NCBI GenBank assembly: GCA_001829415.1
Contig: MIBE01000051.1
Coordinates: forward strand, 1-38,134
From: Spirochaetes bacterium GWF1_51_8
Lineage (GTDB): Bacteria > Spirochaetota > Brevinematia > Brevinematales > GWF1-51-8
Direction of reading: 5' to 3'
Length of the DNA: 38,134 nucleotides
This document shows, in pieces, positions 15,083 to 23,266 of the stretch. Numbering within the stretch: position 1 is the first letter of the stretch; every line of letters starts with the position of its first letter. The notes beneath the pieces were generated by a model, which was given only the letters and a program-made list of their open reading frames with translations, was not told the DNA's origin and did no database searches. A program made the position numbers and the translations under genes.

Positions 15083-16780
15083 ATGGTAAACAGGATAAAG
15101 CTCGAAAAGCTGTCGCGTTATGACGGCTCGGTGGTGCGGACTCGCGATGGGGAACTGACCCTCGAGATCGACGGCAGATTTGTCCACAGCCGCTATTCGC
15201 CCGAAAAGGAAGCCGAGCGTTTGGTGGAAGAGGTCTCCGCGCTCGACCGCGACCGCACTTTGGTCGTGATACTCGGAGCGGGACTGGGATACCATATCGA
15301 GAAGCTCGAACAGCTTGGATTTAAGAATATGATCGTGATCGAACGGGATAAGCGGGCGTTCGATATATTCCGCCATGTCTACGAGTTCGGTGTCGTGCCG
15401 GGGATAATCACTCCCGACGATCCGGTCGAACGGCTGGACAGTTACTTCAACACGCTTCAGATAGAGCAGTTCAGGAGCATCAAGACCCTCGTCCTCCGTG
15501 GCGGATACCGCAAAGACCTCTACGGGCCGTTCGAGGAACGGATCGAGAGGATCATGAAGGTCAGGCTGGGGGACTTCGCCACACGGCTGAAGTTCGAAGA
15601 GAACTGGTTTATCAATATCCTGCGGAATACCCGCAACTTCGCGAAATCGTCGACAGTCGCCTCGGCGGCCGGGATGATGCCGTCCGCGCCGGTCGTGATC
15701 GTGTCGGCGGGCCCGTCGCTGATCGAATCCCTGCCGCTTCTGAAAAAGATCGCCGGGCACGCTATTCTGATCGCGGTGGATACCGCGCTTCTCGTGCTCT
15801 ACGAGGCCGGGATCGTCCCGGATATCGTCTACTCGCTCGATTCGCAGGTGCATAACCTGAGCGACTTCCTGATGATGCCGAAGGATTATCTGAAACGGAT
15901 CGCGTTAGTGTACGACCTTGTCGCGAACTCCGCCCTCGCGGAATACTACCCGGGGCCGGTTTTCACCGCGAATACCGCGCATATGGACTACGACATGGAC
16001 GGGATACCGTTCCTGCACAAGAACGAGCTGGTAAACTGGATGGAGCGCCGGAGCGGTATCGTTTTCGGGGACATCGAGACCGGGGGCTCGGTCGCCACCT
16101 CGGCGTTCCATTACGCGTACCTCTCCGGCGGAAGCCCGATCGTCATGACCGGCCAGGACCTCGCGTACTCCGATAACTGCTCGCATTGCGTCTCCACGCC
16201 GCATTTTTACCGTATCCTCGCGATGAGCAGGCGGATGAAAACGGTACAGAGCATCTTCATAGGCGTGATGCGGAGCCGCGACGTGTTCCATGTGCCCGGT
16301 CTCCACGGCAATGTCTATACCGACTTTATCCTCAATAATTATAAAGGCTGGTTCGAGGAATCGGCCAAGTCGATCCACCGGGCGAGACCGGAGTTTCCCC
16401 TGCTCAACGCTACCGCGAAGGGCGCTGTGCTGAACGGTTTCAGGGGCGTCTCCGGGGACGAACTGGCGAAGTTTATCACGGCGGGGAACAAACTCGGGAA
16501 GCCGCTCTTTTCAGGCGCGGGAAACTTGATAGAGCCGCAAAGAACTGGTAAAATATTAGCCGGTTTTAATGAGCTTTTGAATTTTATCAGGAAGCTGGGA
16601 ATTGATAATGAGATGTTCGCGAGGATAAAGGCTTCAGATTTCGCCTTCGTAAACCGTTATTTTATGAGAGAAAAAGTTATTTTCGAACGGTACGGAAATC
16701 TCGAAGGTTACCATTTGGAAAGAAAAAGTTACCGTTTGATAAAAAACCTTGAAGGAATTACCGCGGATGCCGCAGGATGA
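15083..16780 (+). CDS. DUF115 (MptE-like/Maf-like) glycosyltransferase-type protein
   Basis: The 565-residue cytoplasmic protein carries the DUF115 core at about residues 205-375: PVVIVSAGPSLIESLPLLKK, an IAVDTALLVL strand, VYSLDSQ, and GGSVATSAFHYAYLSGGSPIVMTGQDLAYS. This is the pattern of motility accessory factors (Maf), which put nonulosonic acids on flagellins in Campylobacter and Helicobacter, and of the archaeal 6-hydroxymethylpterin diphosphokinase MptE. The N-terminal third has a Rossmann-like LVVILGAGLGYHI segment. Maf-type glycosylation is likelier than pterin chemistry given flagellar genes nearby, but no flagellin is in view. It overlaps the next gene by 14 nt. Confidence 0.83.
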   Translation: MVNRIKLEKLSRYDGSVVRTRDGELTLEIDGRFVHSRYSPEKEAERLVEEVSALDRDRTLVVILGAGLGYHIEKLEQLGFKNMIVIERDKRAFDIFRHVYEFGVVPGIITPDDPVERLDSYFNTLQIEQFRSIKTLVLRGGYRKDLYGPFEERIERIMKVRLGDFATRLKFEENWFINILRNTRNFAKSSTVASAAGMMPSAPVVIVSAGPSLIESLPLLKKIAGHAILIAVDTALLVLYEAGIVPDIVYSLDSQVHNLSDFLMMPKDYLKRIALVYDLVANSALAEYYPGPVFTANTAHMDYDMDGIPFLHKNELVNWMERRSGIVFGDIETGGSVATSAFHYAYLSGGSPIVMTGQDLAYSDNCSHCVSTPHFYRILAMSRRMKTVQSIFIGVMRSRDVFHVPGLHGNVYTDFILNNYKGWFEESAKSIHRARPEFPLLNATAKGAVLNGFRGVSGDELAKFITAGNKLGKPLFSGAGNLIEPQRTGKILAGFNELLNFIRKLGIDNEMFARIKASDFAFVNRYFMREKVIFERYGNLEGYHLERKSYRLIKNLEGITADAAG

Positions 16781-17507
16781 ACTTTTAATCGACGAAGTCG
16801 AGACCCAAATCTATATTATTTACGGGAAGAAGCCGAGCTGTCATGTCTATGTCATCAAGGGCACGAATAAGAACGTCCTGATCGACACCGGAGTGAAGGG
16901 GAACTTTCCGCGCGTGGTGGAAGGCCTGACGAAGATCGGGCTGAAGGTCAGCGACATCCACCTTGTCATCAACACCCACGAGCATTTCGACCATGTCGGC
17001 GGAAACATCTTTTTTCACGAGACCGCGTTCCTTGCCGCGCACCGTTTCGCGGCGACAAAGATCGAACTCCAGGACGAGTACGTCATGCATTCCGCGATCC
17101 ACGGCGAGGAAATCCTCAAGGTCAAGTCGCATATCTGGCTCGAGGACAGGCTTCTTTTCGATATCGGCAACTACAAACTGAAGATTTTTCACACCCCCGG
17201 ACACACGTCGGGCTGTATCTGTATCTACGAACCGTTCAAGCACTTCATGTTCACGGGCGACACTATTTTCGATAAGGGCGTGATCTCCAAGATTTCCGAT
17301 TCCGGGAGTTTCGGCGATTACATCAACTCGCTCGAACGCCTCGATACGTTGAAAACGAACAAGGTTTTCCCCGGGCACGGCTCGATCTGCGAAGACCCGT
17401 CGGAAACGTTCACCATCGCGATCCGTTCCTCCCGTCAGAAACTCGACGATTACAAAAACCAGCTCCTCAAGGAACTCCAGGATAAGAAACTCGAGGCCAA
17501 ACAATGA
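16767..17507 (+). CDS. Metallo-beta-lactamase-fold hydrolase
   Basis: The 246-residue cytoplasmic hydrolase has the binuclear metal motifs: THEHFDHVGG, a HTPGHTSG histidine, FTGDTIF with the bridging Asp, and FPGHGS. This places it among glyoxalase-II-like or related thioester and phosphodiester hydrolases; the exact substrate is unknown. I chose ATG 16767, within the end of the DUF115 gene, with AAGGAA upstream. A TTG 18 nt earlier is possible. Its stop overlaps the next gene's ATG in ATGA, so translation is coupled. Confidence 0.88.
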   Translation: MPQDELLIDEVETQIYIIYGKKPSCHVYVIKGTNKNVLIDTGVKGNFPRVVEGLTKIGLKVSDIHLVINTHEHFDHVGGNIFFHETAFLAAHRFAATKIELQDEYVMHSAIHGEEILKVKSHIWLEDRLLFDIGNYKLKIFHTPGHTSGCICIYEPFKHFMFTGDTIFDKGVISKISDSGSFGDYINSLERLDTLKTNKVFPGHGSICEDPSETFTIAIRSSRQKLDDYKNQLLKELQDKKLEAKQ

Positions 17508-18223
17508 TCCGCCGGCGGTTTGCCGTACTCATCATGCTCCTCGCCGGAACAGTCATTCCCCATGACGCCTTCGGGTTGACAAACGGTATAGCCGAACTCG
17601 AGGAAACGGCGCTGACAATCAAAAACGAAGCGGTCTATTTTAACCTCGGGATCGAATACCTGAACCGGAACGATATCGGGCCCGCCGTGCTGAACCTCAA
17701 GCGCGCCCATCTCCTCAATCCGTACGATTCGGAGATCGCGTCCGCCCTTTCAGCCGCAAGGGAGTCGATCGGTATCCCGGCGTACTTCTTCGAAGCCTCT
17801 CCGCTCGAACGGGTCATCCAGTTCCCGTTGACGGTATTCGCTTTGCCCGCGATGGCCGCGATCGGCATCGTCCTGTTCGCCGCGGGAAGCGCGGGCTTAA
17901 GCCTCGGCTTGGCGCGGATAGTCGAAATGCTCCGCGCTCGCGTGTGGCGGATCGTCTCGATCGTGCTGATGGCGCTGGGCGCAGTTTACCTCGCGGGGGC
18001 TTACGTGCGTTACGGCGCGATGTTCGACCCGGCGATGGGGGTCGCGGTCTATTCCGGGACAGTCGCGGATAGGCCGGATGCGACAGCGCTCGAGAAAAAG
18101 GATATCGCCGCTGGGATCGAGTGCCGGATCGAGAACGAGATCGACGGGTACTACTTTATTACGACTATCGACGGCAAGGAAGGCTGGACCGCGTTGACGA
18201 ATATCGCGCGGGTGTGGAAATGA
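17504..18223 (+). CDS. BatE-like protein: TPR, two membrane helices, SH3-like domain
   Basis: The 239-residue protein has a signal peptide (MIRRRFAVLIMLLAGTVIPHDAFG) and one or two tetratricopeptide units (AVYFNLGIEYLNRNDIGPAVLNLKRA). Two transmembrane segments follow (about 107-135 and 147-168), then a C-terminal SH3-like module ending GKEGWTALTNIARVWK. The layout matches BatE of aerotolerance operons, but no BatA-D or MoxR genes are adjacent here. It is the last gene of the 14525-18223 operon and is translationally coupled to the MBL-fold gene. I saw no clear terminator after it. Confidence 0.8.
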   Translation: MIRRRFAVLIMLLAGTVIPHDAFGLTNGIAELEETALTIKNEAVYFNLGIEYLNRNDIGPAVLNLKRAHLLNPYDSEIASALSAARESIGIPAYFFEASPLERVIQFPLTVFALPAMAAIGIVLFAAGSAGLSLGLARIVEMLRARVWRIVSIVLMALGAVYLAGAYVRYGAMFDPAMGVAVYSGTVADRPDATALEKKDIAAGIECRIENEIDGYYFITTIDGKEGWTALTNIARVWK

Positions 18224-18353
18224 ATACTTAACTTTAACAAGAATATAGTCATTCCGCACTAGGCATCAATAAATTACTCATAATTCATATTCAGATCTTT
18301 ACTTTACATAAATAGTATTATAGAATGTTGTATATTGGAATGAGGAGGATTCT

Positions 18354-18941
18354 ATGAAATACCTGAAAGTTTTTTTAGTTTTTATTCTATTAATTTTGGT
18401 AAGTGTTACATTTTCAAAAGACTTACTTGGATATAAAGATTTTCAATGGGGTTCAACTAAAAATGAAATAATGAAAATTATTAAAAATGAAGGAGTAGTT
18501 AAAGAAGACTATGATGATGGATTCAATCGTATTGTTCAGGAGTTAAAAAATTCAGATATCTTTAAAAAGACATTTTATTTTAAAAACAATGCGCTTGTCA
18601 AGGTTAAGGTAAACTATGATGAAAAAAAGATTAATAGCTCATATGTTAGTTCAATGATTTCTGATTTTAACAAAAACTACGGTAAGAATTTGGTAGAAAA
18701 TGTTAACGAGGAACAGGGAGGTTCATCACTTTCGATAATAACAACGGGTAAAAAATACATCTGGAAGCTAAAATCTTCAATTATTGAATTATTTGATGTT
18801 ACTGAGAAATGGATTTATGCAAATTCAGAATACGATCAACAGTTTTATGGTGCCCCTCCAACATCAAAGAAAACCTATAAATTAGCTTATATTATTTATT
18901 TTTCAACTGAACATCTTGAAGAAATCAATGTTGAGTACTGA
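18354..18941 (+). CDS. AT-rich exported protein of unknown function
   Basis: The 195-residue protein has a signal peptide (MKYLKVFLVFILLILVSVTFS) and a mature start GYKDFQWGSTKNEIMKII. That F-x-WG-(S/T)-x-x-E pattern is seen in small periplasmic proteins of several phyla. The rest is Lys/Asn-rich with no recognised domain. GAGGAGG precedes the ATG. The codons are strikingly A/T-rich (AAA, AAT, TTT, ATT) compared with every neighbour, suggesting recent acquisition. It stands alone and ends at a terminator-like hairpin. Confidence 0.85.
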   Translation: MKYLKVFLVFILLILVSVTFSKDLLGYKDFQWGSTKNEIMKIIKNEGVVKEDYDDGFNRIVQELKNSDIFKKTFYFKNNALVKVKVNYDEKKINSSYVSSMISDFNKNYGKNLVENVNEEQGGSSLSIITTGKKYIWKLKSSIIELFDVTEKWIYANSEYDQQFYGAPPTSKKTYKLAYIIYFSTEHLEEINVEY

Positions 18942-18975
18942 ATCCAGAGAATGAATAATTATGAGATTTGTTTCC

Positions 18976-19015
18976 ATAAAAAAAGGCCTGCCTGACGGCA
19001 AGCCCGATTCTTTTT
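18976..19015 (+). terminator. Intrinsic terminator after the AT-rich gene
   Basis: GGC-c-TGCC-tgac-GGCA-a-GCC (18985-19004) forms a stem with one mismatch, with an A-run before and TTTTTT (19010-19015 after CGAT) following. The A-run before it could make it work weakly in the other direction as well. Confidence 0.6.
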
Positions 19016-19110
19016 AAATGAGGGGCTGTGCGAATTCCATCCAGTGCGACCAATAGCCCCATGAAGGGATAATCTGTGAGATATCCCTTTTCACTCATCC
19101 CCCGCTTTAA

Positions 19111-19335
19111 TTAAAGATTCTTCTGATCGATATAGCCTTCCAGCATCGCTTTCGAGATGTTGTCGGCAAGTTTTTCGATCGCGTGATTGATATACGCGGG
19201 ATCATAAATCTTCTTGCGGAGAATATCCATCCTTTCCTTCGAGAGAGAGCTCGAATTCGTTTTCACGATAATGCGATGGAAGTTCCGCTTTTTCCCTAGT
19301 CTCTCGGTGGTCGAATCGGGCATGTTTGTTTCCAT
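19111..19335 (-). CDS. Small protein, possibly FlgM-like anti-sigma factor
   Basis: The 74-residue soluble protein ends in a helical stretch, ERMDILRKKIYDPAYINHAIEKLADNISKAML. This resembles the C-terminal sigma-28-binding part of short FlgM proteins, but the match is loose. Its ATG overlaps the stop of yraN (TAATG), so the two are translated together. It is the last gene of a set with FliK-like and FlhB-like proteins, which makes a flagellar role plausible. I am sure of the gene, not of the function. Confidence 0.75.
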   Translation of the reverse strand: METNMPDSTTERLGKKRNFHRIIVKTNSSSLSKERMDILRKKIYDPAYINHAIEKLADNISKAMLEGYIDQKNL

Positions 19336-19691
19336 TAGTAGATGTCCTTAATATGGTTGATTCGCTGCGCGCCGCTGCCCTCTAAAACAAGGACCGCATC
19401 GATTCTCATCTCCTTAAACTCGACCACGTTGCCCTCAAGATATATTTCGGCACATTTCAGAATTTTTTTAATTTTCGTCATGGAAATCGTATCTTCCAGT
19501 CCCGCGTCGTCCGGGTTACGGCGGATTTTCACTTCCGCCAGTACGAGTACGCCGTTATCGAGCAGTATCAGATCGATTTCACCGTAACGGTTCCGGTAAT
19601 TCTTTGCCAGGAGGCGATAACCCAACCCCTCGAGATACCTTCCGGCAATATCTTCACCGTAGTCGCCGAATGCCTTGTTACTTTTCGCCAT
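19335..19691 (-). CDS. yraN: YraN-family (UPF0102) endonuclease-like protein
   Basis: The 118-residue cytoplasmic protein has the UPF0102 signature: GEDIAGRYLEGLGYRLLAKNYR, then GEIDLILLDNGVLVLAEVKIR with the E-D-EVK residues of the PD-(D/E)XK nuclease fold. The C-terminal VEFKEMRIDAVLV strand is typical. The family is widespread, with a proposed role in DNA processing but no firm function. Its start overlaps the end of the HD-GYP gene by 14 nt, and its stop overlaps the next ATG. Pairing of yraN with an FlhB-like gene is known in spirochaetes. Confidence 0.93.
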   Translation of the reverse strand: MAKSNKAFGDYGEDIAGRYLEGLGYRLLAKNYRNRYGEIDLILLDNGVLVLAEVKIRRNPDDAGLEDTISMTKIKKILKCAEIYLEGNVVEFKEMRIDAVLVLEGSGAQRINHIKDIY

Positions 19692-20841
19692 GCTCGTTCA
19701 GTTGGGACGTCTTGATCGCCCCGACTATATAAATATCCTTTTCCTTGGACAGGCGGATGACTTCGCCGTCCTCGATCTTATCCCCGAACTCGTCCAGCAC
19801 AACCTTGACCGTGGGGCGAAACGGCGATACCACGTCTGCCGACATCACCTGCGCGATCGCGTTGTTGTTCAAACGGACATAACTTCCGACGGGATAGATA
19901 GACATCATATTGAGAAATACTTTTAACAGATCGGGATCGAAACGCTTGGCGCCTTCGCTCACCACAAGCTTCATCGCGTCGTAGGACTCGTTTTTCTCGC
20001 GGTAGACACGGGTTTTCGTGAGCGCCTCGTAAGTATCGACTATCGAAAGGACCCGGCTCATTTCAGATATTTCGTTCTGTTTGATCTTACGGGGGTAGCC
20101 GGTGCCGTCCCATCTCTCGTGATGTTCCAGCGCTACGCGCGCGATCTCAACGGGGAGATTGAACTCACGGGAAATGATCTGGTAACTGTGGATCGGGTGC
20201 GTATTGATCTGGTTCCGTTCCTCGGGCGAAAGCTTTCCTTCCTTTTCGACAATGAACGCCGGGATTTTCGTCATCCCGATATCGTACACCAATCCGGCCA
20301 TCGCGAGGCTGACAAGTTTCACCATCGAGTATCCGATCCGCTGGCCGAGAAGGATCGCGAGCACCGTTGTATTCACAATATGGTGGAAAAGGTATTCTCC
20401 GCGCCCGGTGATATTGATCAGGTTGATAAAAACGTTGGGATTTTTCTCCATCATGATGGTGTTGACTACTTTATTCGCGAGTTTCTGGAGTTCGTCGACA
20501 TTGAAACCCTGCTTGGTGCGGTAACGGCTGTAAAGCGAACTGATCGTGGTGACCGCTTCCTTGTAGATTTCGAGGTAACGCGCCGTATCCTTGTCGACCT
20601 TGATCTTCTTGGGGTCGCCGGGTCTGTCTTTATTCTGTCCGGGGTGGGGAAGAGGGGTCTCATCCACCAGTTCTCCCGCGGTTTCGACAAAATCGAGCTG
20701 GCGCAGTTTCAGGTTCTTGATCGATATATCGTCCAGTACCTTACCGGCCGGGAGCACGATATTCAGGTTTTTGTCGAAAAGGGATTTGGTGAATTTCATC
20801 CCGGCCTTGAGTTGCTCCAGCGGGATTTTCTTCATCGGCAT
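19678..20841 (-). CDS. HD-GYP-domain protein with degenerate HD motif
   Basis: The 387-residue cytoplasmic protein belongs to the HD-GYP family of cyclic-di-GMP phosphodiesterases. An N-terminal DUF3391-like region (1-70) and a linker precede the core (about 120-310). HHIVNT (H153/H154), THPIHSY (H215) and HHERWDGTGYP (H240, H241, G248-P250) are conserved. However, the usual HDIGK reads YDIGM (Tyr186-Asp187), losing a metal-binding His and the conserved Lys. It may be inactive, use altered metal coordination, or act as a c-di-GMP receptor. A small beta-rich domain follows. GAGGAG precedes the ATG. The gene sits between flhB-like and yraN. Confidence 0.88.
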   Translation of the reverse strand: MPMKKIPLEQLKAGMKFTKSLFDKNLNIVLPAGKVLDDISIKNLKLRQLDFVETAGELVDETPLPHPGQNKDRPGDPKKIKVDKDTARYLEIYKEAVTTISSLYSRYRTKQGFNVDELQKLANKVVNTIMMEKNPNVFINLINITGRGEYLFHHIVNTTVLAILLGQRIGYSMVKLVSLAMAGLVYDIGMTKIPAFIVEKEGKLSPEERNQINTHPIHSYQIISREFNLPVEIARVALEHHERWDGTGYPRKIKQNEISEMSRVLSIVDTYEALTKTRVYREKNESYDAMKLVVSEGAKRFDPDLLKVFLNMMSIYPVGSYVRLNNNAIAQVMSADVVSPFRPTVKVVLDEFGDKIEDGEVIRLSKEKDIYIVGAIKTSQLNEHGEK

Positions 20842-20888
20842 AGCTCACTCCTCGTACTTAATCAATAATTTTTAATTTTCAGTGCTTT

Positions 20889-21152
20889 TTAATTTCCTGC
20901 CGCACTGCTCTTTAAAGAATATACGAAAGCGAAGATTTCCGCAACTATAGTGTAGAGTTCCATTGGAATTTCGTCGTTATCCTTCAATCGCACGAGCGAT
21001 TCGGCGAGTTTGTCGTTCCGGTAGACCGGGACGCTGCTTTTTCTCGCGAGCGATACGATGTAATCGCCGACCGCGCCGACACCTTTCGCCAGGATTTTCG
21101 GGGCGTTATCGGTACCGGCATCGTATTTCAATGCCGCCGCTTTTGTACTCAT
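20889..21152 (-). CDS. FlhB C-terminal-domain paralogue (FlhB2/FlhX type)
   Basis: The 87-residue soluble protein matches the cytoplasmic domain of the flagellar export switch FlhB after its NPTH cleavage site. It shows AAALKYD, an APKILAKG segment, PVYRNDKLAESL and DEIPMELYTIVAEIFAFVYSL. It lacks the membrane domain and the NPTH motif. Free-standing paralogues of this type are known in spirochaetes and Bacillus (YlqH) and can replace the cleaved FlhB domain. GGAGG precedes the ATG at 21152; longer readings in this frame are not supported by a start. It lies 13 nt after the FliK-like gene. Confidence 0.9.
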   Translation of the reverse strand: MSTKAAALKYDAGTDNAPKILAKGVGAVGDYIVSLARKSSVPVYRNDKLAESLVRLKDNDEIPMELYTIVAEIFAFVYSLKSSAAGN

Positions 21153-21165
21153 CCAAGCCTCCATA

Positions 21166-22134
21166 TTAAATAAAAATATCCAGTTCGGGGATGATCTTCC
21201 GGTCTTCCCCGTCACCTTCCGCGCGGAAGAACATAAAATCGTCCTCCGTTTCCATATACGATACCGCGAAACGGAATTCGGGGAGCTTTTCCCGGAGCGT
21301 CCGGTAAAATCCGGCGCTCTCCGTCTCGATTTTATCTTTGATCGCCGTAAAAAGTCCCCGGCCGATATAAACCGTAATCCTGTATCCTTCTTCCGATAGA
21401 TCGGCGGTGATAAAAAGCGCCCCTGTATTCTCGCTGGAGAGGTCGAAGTAGAACCGTTTCCGTCCGTTTCTGTCGACAACCCGCGATTGAACAGTGAGGC
21501 TCTTTCCATTATGCTCGATCAGGCGGGCTTTGTAACCGCCCCCGGCGATAAATCCGAGGAATTCCTTCAGCGTATCCGCCGCGGATTTTTGACCGTCTGC
21601 CGGAGGTTCGCCGTGTTTCATCATCTCGCGGAGGATATCCCTGATCCTGAAAAAGAACTCGGGAAAATCCTCGTCCGGGACGATTCCCTTCGCCATCAAT
21701 CCCGCGATTGTTTCGGCGAACCCGTCGCCGTAACGCGCCGACGCCATCAGTAAGGCCTTCAGGTTCTCCCGCGACAGCCGCAGGCCGCGTTCGGACAGCA
21801 GCAGCGACATATTCAGGTGACGCTCGTCCAACGGAAATCCGTTCTGCAGGAGAAACACCCTGAGATTGTCCAAGAGCTTATCCCTCGCGATATGCGCGAA
21901 AAGGGGGCTTTCCTTGATGCCGCTCAGCACGCGGAGCTTCATCCCCTCGGGCGTCCGTTCGGCAAACGCGAGGAAGCTCGCGGGAACATCGCCCTCGATC
22001 TTCGCGTCCACACGGATACCGTTGATCTCCGCGGATGCGCGCTCGCCGTTTTGTTCTATTACCCTGACATTCACGATCCGTTCGGCGGGCAGGCCTCTTG
22101 TCTCCCACGCCTTGGAGTCTATTAACCTGATCAT
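21166..22134 (-). CDS. FliK-like protein (possible flagellar hook-length control)
   Basis: The 322-residue protein has no signal peptide. The C-terminal half (about 215-310) has the strand-rich pattern of the FliK C-terminal domain (RFYFDLSSENTGALFITADLSEEGYRITVYIG...LREKLPEF). Its direct linkage to an FlhB C-terminal paralogue, the partner of FliK, supports this. The N-terminal part (VRVIEQNGERASAEINGIRVDAK) forms an OB-like strand segment as in other short FliK relatives. It is the first gene of the minus-strand set. The assignment is tentative. Confidence 0.7.
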   Translation of the reverse strand: MIRLIDSKAWETRGLPAERIVNVRVIEQNGERASAEINGIRVDAKIEGDVPASFLAFAERTPEGMKLRVLSGIKESPLFAHIARDKLLDNLRVFLLQNGFPLDERHLNMSLLLSERGLRLSRENLKALLMASARYGDGFAETIAGLMAKGIVPDEDFPEFFFRIRDILREMMKHGEPPADGQKSAADTLKEFLGFIAGGGYKARLIEHNGKSLTVQSRVVDRNGRKRFYFDLSSENTGALFITADLSEEGYRITVYIGRGLFTAIKDKIETESAGFYRTLREKLPEFRFAVSYMETEDDFMFFRAEGDGEDRKIIPELDIFI

Positions 22135-22168
22135 TTTTTGCCTTTTTATTGAGCTTTTACTATTGTTA

Positions 22169-22176
22169 GTATCGGC
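22169..22176 (-). promoter_or_regulatory. Possible sigma-28 -10 element
   Basis: GCCGATAC on the minus strand matches the flagellar sigma-28 -10 box (GCCGATAA) at 7 of 8 positions, 35 nt before the FliK-like ATG. The upstream TAAA is too close (10 nt instead of 15), so the -35 match is poor. Confidence 0.25.
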
Positions 22177-22269
22177 AGATTAGAATTTTATCATAGGAAA
22201 ATCCTTTTATTTTGCATGATGCATCTTTTTTTAAAGAATAGGGTTATTACTTCGGATGCGGAGAGGAAA

Positions 22270-22782
22270 ATGGAAAATGAACTCGAGCGCGGGTTTACCG
22301 ATTTCTATAAAAGCAATCGGGGCTTGCTCTACCGAATCCTTCGCGGGTATGTCCGTTCGAACGGCACGGCGGAGGACTTAGTTTCGGAGGCGTTTATCAG
22401 GGTCTACGGGCACTGGGTTCGCGTCCGCTCGATGGAAAACGCTGTGGGATATTTGGTGAGAACCGGCGTCAATCTGGCAAAGACTCGTCTGACACGGGAT
22501 AAGTTTCTCGGTTGGACACAACTCGAACATGTCGGGGAAACAGCGGCGCGGAAATACACCGAAGAGGCGTTTTTTATCGGCGAAGAAAACCGTCTTCTCG
22601 AAGAAGGCCTGACGGCGCTTCGGGAAGAGGAGAGAAACGTCATTATCATGAAGGATATCGACGGCAGGACTCTCGAACAGACGGCGGAAGTTCTCGGGCT
22701 GAAGCTCCCGACGGCAAAATCGTTATATCGCCGGGGAAAGCTCAAGCTCATGAAAAGTCTGGAGGAAAAAGATGCGTTGTGA
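22270..22782 (+). CDS. ECF-type RNA polymerase sigma factor
   Basis: The 170-residue protein has sigma region 2 (FTDFYKSNRGLLYRILRGY...AEDLVSEAFIRVYGHW) and region 4 (LREEERNVIIMKDIDGRTLEQTAEVLGLKLPTAKSLYRRG). It lacks regions 1 and 3, typical for extracytoplasmic-function sigma factors. I chose ATG 22270 because GGAGAGG lies directly before it. Its stop overlaps the next gene by 11 nt. The downstream gene encodes a zinc-type anti-sigma factor, its likely cognate partner, and the third a metal-binding-like periplasmic protein. The trigger is therefore probably periplasmic metal or envelope stress (inference). Confidence 0.9.
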   Translation: MENELERGFTDFYKSNRGLLYRILRGYVRSNGTAEDLVSEAFIRVYGHWVRVRSMENAVGYLVRTGVNLAKTRLTRDKFLGWTQLEHVGETAARKYTEEAFFIGEENRLLEEGLTALREEERNVIIMKDIDGRTLEQTAEVLGLKLPTAKSLYRRGKLKLMKSLEEKDAL

Positions 22783-23248
22783 AGATGTGAAAGATTTGAT
22801 CGATTTCGCCTTGAGCGAGATCGCGGGAAATAAAGAGGCCTCCGGGCATATCGGGAGCTGCGCGGAATGCGGCAAGTACTACCGCCTATCGATGACACTA
22901 TCCGGTAGAGAAAATATCGTCCCGGTACCGGACATGGAGCGCCTGATGGACAAAAAGCTCCGCGAGTATCCGGCGAAACACCGGATTCAGCGGATACGGT
23001 TTGCCGGGATTATGGGCGCGGCGGCGGCAGTCTCGTTCACCCTCGGGCTCCTGTTCAATCCGTTTCTGCCTGCCGACGGGCCTCAGCCGGTATCCGAAAC
23101 CCTTGCCGCGGATTATGAGTTCGACGCTCTGGAAAGTATGTACCGGCTTACCAGCGTCAGCTATAACGGCGGCGACAGCGAAACCGAAGACGATAGCGAT
23201 GAAACGGTCGGCGACCTCGATTACTATTACGCATTAGCGATATATTAA
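22772..23248 (+). CDS. Membrane-bound zinc-type anti-sigma factor
   Basis: The 158-residue protein has an N-terminal ZAS-like motif: Cys3, then HIGSCAEC (His26, Cys30, Cys33), which would bind zinc and the sigma factor. One transmembrane helix (about 77-95, FAGIMGAAAAVSFTLGLLF) and an acidic periplasmic tail follow. This is the standard layout of cognate anti-sigma factors. It overlaps the sigma gene, so production is coupled. The short periplasmic tail (about 60 residues) is unlikely to be a sensor on its own; the next gene's product may sense. Confidence 0.85.
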   Translation: MRCEDVKDLIDFALSEIAGNKEASGHIGSCAECGKYYRLSMTLSGRENIVPVPDMERLMDKKLREYPAKHRIQRIRFAGIMGAAAAVSFTLGLLFNPFLPADGPQPVSETLAADYEFDALESMYRLTSVSYNGGDSETEDDSDETVGDLDYYYALAIY

Positions 23249-23266
23249 AATTTTCAGGAGGACCAT

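Noticed and set aside
18326-18333. GTTGTATA half of the 19-bp operator upstream of the AT-rich gene
   Set aside because: The right arm TACAAC is missing; in AT-rich sequence a single half-site is expected by chance. Similar lone halves occur near 26291 and 34770.
21153-21509. Longer version of the FlhB-like protein extending upstream
   Set aside because: The extension overlaps the FliK-like gene in another frame, has an arginine/serine-rich shadow composition and no family match; the GGAGG site sits before ATG 21152.
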